The notes under the pieces: generated by a model
Told to the model about the DNA's origin: nothing
Seen by the model: the letters and a program-made list of their open reading frames with translations, nothing else
The model's database searches: none
Source: an uncultured Lachnospiraceae bacterium
GTDB lineage: Bacteria > Bacillota > Clostridia > Lachnospirales > Lachnospiraceae
Assembly: GCA_946633495.1 (NCBI GenBank)
Contig: CAMPAX010000115.1
Coordinates: 1-7,410, forward strand
Direction: 5' to 3'
DNA length: 7,410 nt
Position numbers and translations under genes: made by a program
Part shown: piece after piece, positions 1 to 5,185 of the stretch
Numbering within the stretch: position 1 is the first letter of the stretch
Layout: every line of letters starts with the position of its first letter

Positions 1-22
1 AGTTCAAAAAACCTCTCCGCAT
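1..22 (-). other. Possible start of the next gene (edge, unresolved)
   Basis: An ATG at 22-20 opens a frame reading MRRGFLN to the window edge, which would suit the basic start of a signal peptide, but it lacks a ribosome binding site. Alternatively GGAGAGG (18-12) is itself the binding site for a start just beyond the edge. By gene order a solute-binding lipoprotein is expected here; the sequence seen cannot confirm it. Confidence 0.2.
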
Positions 23-51
23 ACGATCTTATGTCTTTTTCTTCTATGATG

Positions 52-79
52 CCGGGGGCAAAAGCGACTCTGCCCCCAG
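52..79 (-). other. GC-rich intercistronic hairpin after the second permease
   Basis: The minus strand has CTGGGGGCA (79-71), a 10-base loop and TGCCCCCGG (60-52), a 9-bp stem with one G-U pair. That pair becomes a C-A mismatch on the plus strand, so the structure fits minus-strand RNA. No T run follows, so it is probably not a full terminator. It may protect the upstream message from 3' decay or lower readthrough toward the next gene. Confidence 0.6.
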
Positions 80-107
80 CTGTTTTATGAATATGCTGCA
101 AGTCAGA

Positions 108-1106
108 TCAACCCTTTACCGCACCCAGCATGATACCTTCTTCAAAATACCTCTGCATGAACGGATATACAAGCAGGATCGGGATCACCGATACCATGGA
201 TACGGTATACTTAATGAGCAGTCCGTTATTTGCGAAGTCCAATGCTGCGTTATTTCCGGCACCCGGCTTATTCATGATCGCTGCAATGTTGCTGCTGGTA
301 TTCAGATAGATATACAACCTGTGCTGCAATGTATAAAGATGCGGAGAATCCGACATCAGAATCAGCGAATCCTGGAAGCTGTTCCAGTGACCCACCGCTC
401 CGAAGATCGCTATCGTTGCAAGGATCGGTTTTGACAGAGGCCATATGATCTTTCGGAATACCGTCATGAAGGAGGCCCCATCGATAAATGCACTCTCCTC
501 CAGCTCTCCCGGTATAGATTCGATATATGTCTTTACCAGGATGATGTTATAAGGTGCAACAATTCCCGGAATAATGTATGCTGCGAAGCTGTTGGTAAGA
601 CCCAGCATCTGCATGTTAAGATACCAGGGAATGAGTCCGGCGTTGAAATACATGGTAACTACCAGGAAGCGATAGAAGAACTTTCGTCCCCACATCTCCT
701 TCTTGGTTACCAGATATCCTACAAATGCGGAAGCCACGACCATGAGTGCCGTACCAAGGATGGTACGTGCAACGGACACAAGGACCGAATTCCCAAGATC
801 ACTGGCATTGGTAAGTGCGAGGTAGCTCTGCAGGTTGATGCCTCTCGGGATAAAGTTGATGGAGCCGCTGTTTACCAGTTTTGCATCCGAGATGGTGTTG
901 ATGAAAATATAATAAAATGGGAAGATACAGGATATCGTGAATATGATGAAAAACAGGTAATCCGCGATATAGAAAATGATATCCGCCCCGGTGTATTTAT
1001 GCTTCGTGCTTTTCGCGTTGATCTCAATCGTCTCACCGCTGGGAGTGGTGGCAAGGATGATCTTCTTTTTGTCTTTTCTTTTTAATTCTTTTTCTCCGAC
1101 TTCCAT
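108..1106 (-). CDS. YtcP-type sugar ABC permease
   Basis: This 332-residue inner-membrane permease is the partner of the LplB-type protein encoded just upstream (14-base gap). It has about six helices: near residues 44-68, 105-131, 145-165, 173-192, 225-245 and 300-316. The EAA loop is LEESAFIDGASFMTVFRKII (202-221), and the protein ends in RYFEEGIMLGAVKG, very typical of YtcP-like carbohydrate permeases. A polar N-terminal tail of about 40 residues (lysine-rich start, then IILATTPSGETIEIN) is somewhat longer than usual for the family. The pair should import mono- or oligosaccharides using a separate binding lipoprotein and ATPase. In operons of this type the binding protein gene usually comes next, which would be beyond the left edge. 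The substrate cannot be read from the permease; the GH31 neighbour suggests an alpha-linked glycan product. Confidence 0.95.
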   Translation of the reverse strand: MEVGEKELKRKDKKKIILATTPSGETIEINAKSTKHKYTGADIIFYIADYLFFIIFTISCIFPFYYIFINTISDAKLVNSGSINFIPRGINLQSYLALTNASDLGNSVLVSVARTILGTALMVVASAFVGYLVTKKEMWGRKFFYRFLVVTMYFNAGLIPWYLNMQMLGLTNSFAAYIIPGIVAPYNIILVKTYIESIPGELEESAFIDGASFMTVFRKIIWPLSKPILATIAIFGAVGHWNSFQDSLILMSDSPHLYTLQHRLYIYLNTSSNIAAIMNKPGAGNNAALDFANNGLLIKYTVSMVSVIPILLVYPFMQRYFEEGIMLGAVKG

Positions 1107-1112
1107 TCCTTA

Positions 1113-1120
1113 CCTCCTTC
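1113..1120 (-). promoter_or_regulatory. Ribosome binding site of the second permease, inside the 14-base gap
   Basis: GAAGGAGG begins directly after the TAG of the first permease and ends six bases before the ATG at 1106. The near-consensus site in so short a gap supports one transcript and efficient translation of the second permease. Confidence 0.85.
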
Positions 1121-2746
1121 CTAAATGATGCTTTCTTTACGAACCAGCTTGGAGATTCCGTTGGCCATAAAGAGAAGTGCTACACTGACTAAGGACTTTG
1201 CCATACCGATCACTGTGGAAAGCGGTATGCTTCCTCCGCCGAAGCCGAGGTGATATACATAGAGATCCAGGACTTCCATGTGATTCATATTGTCTGCATT
1301 ACTGAATACCAGGTACTGATCCAGACCATTGGACAGCATTCCGGCTACTGCCATCAGCAGCATGACCATATAGGTGGGAAGCAGTCCCGGCAGAGTTACA
1401 TGCCAGATCCTCTGGAACCGTCCGGCGCCGTCCACGGTAGCGGCCTCATAGAGCTGACGGTCGATACCGGATATGCCGGCGATGTAAATGATGGCGGACC
1501 AGCCCACGCCTTTCCAGAGACCCCAGGCCAGCATCTTCAGCCAGGTAAAATTGTCTCCCATCAGGTGGTTTCCGGTTGCCCCGAAGATGGTGTTGATGAA
1601 ACCATCCGTAGAGAAGATTGCAAGAGCTACCGTATATACCAGGATCCAGCTGATGAAGTTCGGGATCGTTGTAAAGGTCTGTACGATCCGCTTAAATGGC
1701 TTACTCTTGATCTCGGTAAGGAAGACAGCGAAAGCAAGAGGGATCCAGCTGGTGATGATCCCGAGGCCGCTCATAGCCAGTGTATTCCGAAGTACCCGCA
1801 CCAGCTCTCCTCTGGTTGCTTCATTTTCAAAAAGATATTTAAACCACTTGAAGCCTACCCATGTTTCGCTTGAAAGCTCGCCGCCGGCCCGATAATCGAA
1901 GAAGGAATATCTCCATCCCCAAAGCGGCAGGTAGCAGAATACAAACGCCAGAAGGGCAAAGGGCAGGAACATCAGGAACAGCTTGAAACGGGTCTCCATG
2001 GAGAACTTTTCATTTTTCTCCGGCCTGGGAGTTCCGATCATCTCAATGACGGTGGTGATCAGAATGATCACTGCAAGAACCGCGATCACGATGATTCCGG
2101 ATGCAAAGCTTGCGCCGACCTTATCCTGATTCTGTGAATTGCTGAACTGTCCGTAGGCTGCAATGACAAGGCCGAGTCCGGTGGCAAGAACAGCAATTCC
2201 TCCAAAGGTGAGGATGAAGGACAGGCGTTTGCATTTCCTGTTTCCAAGATTGATGCAGGTCGCGGATGAGACCACCAGAATTCCTACCAGCGTCACAAGA
2301 CATCCGATATAAAGAAGGTGGAAGGTACTCTCCTCTACCCAGCCTCTTCGGAATCCACGTCCGACGTTCTCGATCAGACTGTTGTAGGAGATCGCAGATG
2401 TAAACAAAGAAAGATTCTTGCTGATAAGAGTCGTAAGTGCCGCCGGATTAAAGTTCGGCAGAAAGATGAGGAAGAACATGAGAAGCGCTGCGATCCGGTG
2501 AATCGCATATGCAAACCCGACCGGTTCTTTCTGTCTTTCCTTTTTCTTGTTTACGACACTCCTGTTTTCCGCTTCCAACTCCCGGATTCTGGACATATCC
2601 ACTTTCACTGCCTGTGGAACCGACTTGTCCGGATCCATGTCCCCGCCTTGGGACTGCGATGCATTCCGTATACCCGGTTCCGAGGCGTTTTCCAGATCCG
2701 TCACATCATATTCGTCCTGATCTGTGACAGATTTGTTCTCGTCCAT
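1121..2746 (-). CDS. LplB-type sugar ABC permease with a four-helix N-terminal extension
   Basis: The protein is 541 residues long; relatives of the LplB type are usually about 300. Residues 250-541 match the family: a first helix with FCYLPLWGWRYSFFDY (270-285), further helices, and the EAA loop EAATVDGAGRFQRIWHVTLP (434-453) that docks on the ATPase. Ahead of this lie an acidic, charged cytoplasmic tail (1-78) and four predicted helices (about 82-99, 143-166, 176-198, 215-238). This block is in frame, with no stop or shift. GAGGAGG six bases before the ATG supports the long start. With the next gene it should form the channel of a sugar or oligosaccharide importer. No ATPase is encoded here; this class often shares an MsmX-type ATPase encoded elsewhere. 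The role of the N-terminal block is unknown to me; energy-coupling, sensing or assembly functions are all possible. Confidence 0.92.
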   Translation of the reverse strand: MDENKSVTDQDEYDVTDLENASEPGIRNASQSQGGDMDPDKSVPQAVKVDMSRIRELEAENRSVVNKKKERQKEPVGFAYAIHRIAALLMFFLIFLPNFNPAALTTLISKNLSLFTSAISYNSLIENVGRGFRRGWVEESTFHLLYIGCLVTLVGILVVSSATCINLGNRKCKRLSFILTFGGIAVLATGLGLVIAAYGQFSNSQNQDKVGASFASGIIVIAVLAVIILITTVIEMIGTPRPEKNEKFSMETRFKLFLMFLPFALLAFVFCYLPLWGWRYSFFDYRAGGELSSETWVGFKWFKYLFENEATRGELVRVLRNTLAMSGLGIITSWIPLAFAVFLTEIKSKPFKRIVQTFTTIPNFISWILVYTVALAIFSTDGFINTIFGATGNHLMGDNFTWLKMLAWGLWKGVGWSAIIYIAGISGIDRQLYEAATVDGAGRFQRIWHVTLPGLLPTYMVMLLMAVAGMLSNGLDQYLVFSNADNMNHMEVLDLYVYHLGFGGGSIPLSTVIGMAKSLVSVALLFMANGISKLVRKESII

Positions 2747-2796
2747 AACGTTCCTCCTCGCTGCATTATTTCATCTTTTCTCATACGAATGACTCC

Positions 2797-2830
2797 GGGA
2801 TCAAGGGTATTTCCCCGGGCTGATGATCCC
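2797..2830 (-). other. Inverted repeat in the permease leader
   Basis: The minus strand has GGGATCA (2830-2824) and TGATCCC (2803-2797), perfect 7-bp arms 20 bases apart. The loop holds GGGG-AAATA-CCC, which can form a small inner stem. It lies about 50 bases before the permease ATG in the predicted leader RNA. No T run follows, so it is not an attenuator by itself. Confidence 0.45.
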
Positions 2831-2844
2831 ACGGCCCTTCTTTC

Positions 2845-2864
2845 CTATCATTAATGACAGTATA
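2845..2864 (-). promoter_or_regulatory. Palindrome abutting a second candidate -10 box
   Basis: The minus strand reads TATACT (2864-2859) running into CTGTCATTAATGATAG (2860-2845). The latter is a 16-bp palindrome with one mismatched pair and a perfect TCATTAATGA core. If TATACT is the -10 box, the palindrome covers the transcription start, the usual place for a repressor operator. No -35-like hexamer sits 17 bases upstream, so the promoter reading is weak; the palindrome itself is clear. Confidence 0.4.
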
Positions 2865-2881
2865 AAAGAAAAAGTGCCGAA

Positions 2882-2893
2882 ATAATACCTCAA
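2882..2893 (-). promoter_or_regulatory. Putative promoter element of the permease operon
   Basis: TTGAGG (2893-2888) is followed at once by TATTAT (2887-2882), a one-mismatch -10 box. The same arrangement precedes the secreted-protein gene. No good -35 is found at 16-18 bases, so activator help or another role for the motif is possible. A start about 7 bases downstream would give a leader of roughly 125-130 bases. Confidence 0.4.
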
Positions 2894-2915
2894 TTACAAG
2901 GCACAAAATACATAA

Positions 2916-2941
2916 ATATTTGAACACCACCGTTGAAATAT
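2916..2941. promoter_or_regulatory. 26-bp dyad, candidate operator
   Basis: ATATTTGAAC (2916-2925) and GTTGAAATAT (2932-2941) form 10-bp inverted arms with one mismatched pair around ACCACC. The AT-rich arms followed by no T run argue against a terminator. It lies just upstream of the putative -10 at 2882-2887, at about -50 to -60 from the inferred start, a position usual for an activator or an auxiliary operator. No matching copy is seen elsewhere in the window. Confidence 0.55.
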
Positions 2942-2979
2942 CAAAGCATTTCGGTATCCGGCCGGGATTCCTTCTACCT

Positions 2980-3012
2980 AAAAAAGACGGCATGCCATGG
3001 GACATGCCGTCT
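2980..3012 (-). terminator. Rho-independent terminator after the secreted-protein gene
   Basis: On the minus strand AGACGGCATG (3012-3003) pairs perfectly with CATGCCGTCT (2994-2985) over 10 bp with an 8-base loop, and six T follow (2985-2980, the first shared with the stem). It lies 37 bases past the stop codon. On the plus strand no T run follows, so it acts in one direction. Confidence 0.94.
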
Positions 3013-3022
3013 GAGGGGATTA

Positions 3023-3048
3023 TAAGAATTATGATAAGAGAATTCTTA
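3023..3048. repeat. AT-rich inverted repeat just after the secreted-protein stop
   Basis: TAAGAATT (3023-3030) and AATTCTTA (3041-3048) are perfect 8-bp arms around a 10-base centre. It begins 2 bases after the stop codon and lies before the strong terminator. With no T run of its own, it could add a second weak hairpin to the transcript end or be a chance AT-rich dyad. Confidence 0.5.
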
Positions 3049-3049
3049 A

Positions 3050-4951
3050 TTAGTTTTTCTTCTTCTTTTTTGTACCGATCACGATACCAACAACAGCAAG
3101 GATCGCTGCTGCACCGCCGCATGCGATACCTGCGATGGCTCCACCGGAGAGACCGCTCTTCTCGGTAGTTGCTTCGGTTGCTGCTTCCGTAGATGCTGCC
3201 TCGGTTGCAGGTGCTTCGGTCACAGTTTCTGTATCGGGTTCGGACTTAACATAGCCCTTCTCCTCAAGATACTTATCCAGATTCGGATCTCCTTCGGTAC
3301 CTACACCTGTACCTGTGATGGAGAAGACAACCTTGATCTCCTTCTCAGGAGTCAGCGCTGCAGTGTCACATGCCGGATTCTCGCCGATTCCGGTACCGGA
3401 TCCGTCATATGCATTGGAGATGTCGATACGGAAACGTCCGTTTCCTTCGATATCACCAAGAACCAGATTGTCGGAATTGGATGTGATCTTCTCACCATCC
3501 ACGAAGATAGCTACACGTACCTTGGCATCTGTATCCTTCAACTCATCTTTATCATTTGCACGAAGTGTGCCGACAGACTTCATAGCCTTGCCCATGCCGT
3601 CGATATCTACAAGGAATACAAGTGCGCCTTCCTGGGGTTCTGCCTTGGATGCAGCACCAACCTGCTCAGCTGTCAGAGATACTTCATAAACGCCGTCGCC
3701 GGTTACGGAAACTTCGTTTCCTACGCCCATGTTGAAGTTCTGCCAGGACTGCTCCTTACCATCGGAGAACATCAGGAATGCGGTCCAGGGACCGGTTGTG
3801 TCAACCTCTTCTGCTTCAGCCTCTACGTAGGAACCGAAAGGCTTACCATCTGCCACCAGGTTGTAGGTTACTTCAACGGAGGTGATATCCGTCTCAGCGA
3901 AAGCCTTCGCATCAAGAGCTGTGGGGATAACGTCTGCTGCTCCGTCCAGAGTTCTTCCGCCAAAGTTTGCATCCGACGGATTTACCCATTCGTTGTACAG
4001 GTTTACACGGGTTGTGATCTGGTCATCAGAGCTTGTGTAGGTCTTACCTGTCAGTGCTACTTCCTGACCGTTTACCTTTACGGACTTGATATCCATAACG
4101 CCGTAGGGGAAGTACTTCTCGCCGTCCTTGATCTCAACGTCGATAAATGCAAAGCCCTTTGCCGGAGCTTCTGCAGTCGCCTTGATCTCGCAGGATACGG
4201 TATACTCGCCTTCACCGGTTACGGTTGCCTTGTTCATGGTTACGGTCGGATAATCCTTTCCGTCATTCCACCACTGGTTTGCCCATGCGGTATCGGAGAA
4301 TGTGATAAAGGACTCGGTTCCTTCTGCCGGAAGCGGCTCTGCAACCTTGGTCCTGGCAGACTCAGCTGCTTCGTTCTTTCCGAAGTCGGAAACGGTAAAT
4401 GTTACTTCTACGGACTGGAAACCTTCCAGCTTGTCAGAACCCCAAAGCATGGCGGTTGCGCCCTTTGCGTCCTGTGTGCAGCGTGTATCTGCTGCAACAT
4501 TTCCGCTCTCATCCGTGGGCTTATTCCACTCATTGTAAAGATTAACACGTGTCTCGATTCCTGCGCCGTCTGCGGAACAGGTATAGCTGTAACCGGCCAT
4601 CTCGATCTTCTCACCGTTGATCTTGATCTCATCTACGGTCACGATGGACTTGTTTCCCATGACTCTCTCACCGTTCTTCACCTGAAGGGCGTTGAACTGT
4701 GCCAGATTCTGGGGCTCCTTTGCTTCCATGGATACCGTGTAGGTACCGTCACCTGTGATCTCGGCTGTTGTATAGGTTGCTTCAAAGTCAGCCCAGTCCG
4801 AGTTGTTGATCGAAAGATATGCAGTCCCATCCGCATAACCTGCGATCTCCGCATCCCGTGCCTCTCCCGCATGTGCGATGCCGGGGATAAAACCTACGGC
4901 AAGAACGCTTGCAAGAACGGCAGCAGAAAGACGCTTGAACATCTTCTTCAT
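3050..4951 (-). CDS. Secreted, membrane-anchored three-repeat protein of unknown family
   Basis: The protein has 633 residues. A signal peptide occupies 1-28 (KKMFKR basic start, hydrophobic core, AHA/G cleavage site). Three diverged beta-rich repeats follow, at about 44-190, 213-366 and 388-548. Each has an aromatic start (INNSDW, FSDTAWANQWW, FSDGKEQSWQNF), then ITGDGTYTVS / VTGEGEYTVS / VTGDGVYEVS, then a short K-(I/V)-NG-E type strand, then a closing VEVTFTVS / VEVTYNLV / IKVVFSIT strand. Repeats 1 and 2 share TRVNLYNEW (134-142, 314-322); repeat 3 has RFRIDISNAY there. A Thr/Glu/Ala linker (about 571-598) leads to a hydrophobic helix (about 602-627) and a KKKKK tail. There is no LPXTG motif and no lipobox Cys, so anchoring is by the C-terminal helix. 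I recognise no catalytic motif. Tryptophan-rich repeats on the cell surface beside sugar-import genes suggest glycan binding, but that is inference. The gene forms its own transcription unit. Confidence 0.88.
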   Translation of the reverse strand: MKKMFKRLSAAVLASVLAVGFIPGIAHAGEARDAEIAGYADGTAYLSINNSDWADFEATYTTAEITGDGTYTVSMEAKEPQNLAQFNALQVKNGERVMGNKSIVTVDEIKINGEKIEMAGYSYTCSADGAGIETRVNLYNEWNKPTDESGNVAADTRCTQDAKGATAMLWGSDKLEGFQSVEVTFTVSDFGKNEAAESARTKVAEPLPAEGTESFITFSDTAWANQWWNDGKDYPTVTMNKATVTGEGEYTVSCEIKATAEAPAKGFAFIDVEIKDGEKYFPYGVMDIKSVKVNGQEVALTGKTYTSSDDQITTRVNLYNEWVNPSDANFGGRTLDGAADVIPTALDAKAFAETDITSVEVTYNLVADGKPFGSYVEAEAEEVDTTGPWTAFLMFSDGKEQSWQNFNMGVGNEVSVTGDGVYEVSLTAEQVGAASKAEPQEGALVFLVDIDGMGKAMKSVGTLRANDKDELKDTDAKVRVAIFVDGEKITSNSDNLVLGDIEGNGRFRIDISNAYDGSGTGIGENPACDTAALTPEKEIKVVFSITGTGVGTEGDPNLDKYLEEKGYVKSEPDTETVTEAPATEAASTEAATEATTEKSGLSGGAIAGIACGGAAAILAVVGIVIGTKKKKKN

Positions 4952-4958
4952 ATTCCAT

Positions 4959-4964
4959 CCTCCT
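4959..4964 (-). promoter_or_regulatory. Ribosome binding site that fixes the start of the secreted protein
   Basis: AGGAGG lies 7 bases before the ATG at 4951, which begins a classical signal peptide. The frame stays open upstream to an ATG at 5008, but that start has no such site and would put 19 polar residues ahead of the signal peptide. The 4951 start is therefore chosen. Confidence 0.9.
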
Positions 4965-5014
4965 TTTAAATCAGTGCAGATCAGGTGATGCCCGCCTGTC
5001 TTACACATTGATCC

Positions 5015-5037
5015 GGATACCGCAAGGTATCCACCTT
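5015..5037 (-). other. Leader hairpin with an alternative pairing, upstream of the secreted-protein gene
   Basis: The minus strand contains GGATACC-TTGC-GGTATCC (5032-5015), a perfect 7-bp stem with a 4-base loop. An overlapping stem AAGGT-GGAT-ACCTT (5037-5024) uses part of the same bases, so the two cannot form together. The element lies about 65 bases before the start codon, inside the predicted 5' untranslated leader. It could be an RNA structure or a DNA operator; I recognise no riboswitch class. Confidence 0.5.
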
Positions 5038-5060
5038 ACATAGTTTCTGAATAAATTCTA

Positions 5061-5089
5061 ACAATATCGCCGATGGAATTATACCTCAA
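5061..5089 (-). promoter_or_regulatory. Putative promoter of the secreted-protein gene
   Basis: On the minus strand TTGAGG (5089-5084) is directly followed by TATAAT (5083-5078). TATAAT is a perfect sigma-A -10 box, but the region 17 bases further upstream has no good -35. Alternatively TTGAGG could be the -35 with TATTGT (5066-5061) as -10 at a 17-base spacing. Either reading gives a leader of roughly 100-120 bases. The stretch 5077-5089 recurs with one mismatch upstream of the permease operon (2881-2893). Confidence 0.45.
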
Positions 5090-5134
5090 GATTTTCACTT
5101 TCTTTGCTTTAATTATTAGTGTAAAAAAAGCCAT

Positions 5135-5181
5135 AAAAAAACGGACTGTTTCACTTGATTTTACCATCGGGAAACAGCCCG
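5135..5181 (-). terminator. Rho-independent terminator after the kinase gene
   Basis: Immediately past the kinase stop codon the minus-strand RNA can form an 11-bp stem, CGGGCTGTTTC with GAAACAGTCCG (one G-U pair), with an 18-base loop. A run of seven T (5141-5135) follows directly. The arms are 5171-5181 and 5142-5152. It separates the GH31-kinase unit from the secreted-protein gene. Confidence 0.92.
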
Positions 5182-5185
5182 CTTA

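Larger units (their letters stand above)
2747..2979 (-). promoter_or_regulatory. Control region of the permease operon (no gene)
   Basis: The gap between the secreted-protein stop and the permease start is about 300 bases and holds no credible gene; the 113-residue open frame across it runs through the terminator. In transcription order after the terminator it contains a 26-bp dyad (2916-2941), a TTGAGG-TATTAT element (2893-2882), a possible -10 TATACT (2864-2859) abutting a 16-bp palindrome (2845-2860), a foldable leader segment (2797-2830) and GAGGAGG (2759-2753) six bases before the permease ATG. Such density of symmetric elements suggests regulated expression. Confidence 0.7.

Noticed and set aside
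2318..2854. Plus-strand open frame of 178 codons opposite the permease start and its control region
   Set aside because: It overlaps the N-terminal coding part of the permease and the dyads; no domain or ribosome binding site supports it.
2781..3122. Minus-strand open frame of 113 codons across the gap before the permease gene
   Set aside because: It begins inside the secreted-protein gene, runs through the strong terminator and regulatory dyads, has low-complexity composition and no ribosome binding site.
3050..3260. Sortase (LPXTG-type) cell-wall anchor in the secreted protein
   Set aside because: The Thr/Glu/Ala linker passes straight into a Gly/Ala-rich hydrophobic helix and lysine tail without an LPXTG-like motif.
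3050..4951. Reading the secreted protein as the transporter's solute-binding protein
   Set aside because: It has no lipobox Cys, has a repeat architecture instead of a two-lobed binding-protein layout, and is set apart from the permeases by a terminator.
4952..5008. A 19-residue longer start for the secreted protein (ATG at 5008)
   Set aside because: It lacks a ribosome binding site and would bury the signal peptide behind a polar stretch; AGGAGG sits 7 bases before the ATG at 4951.
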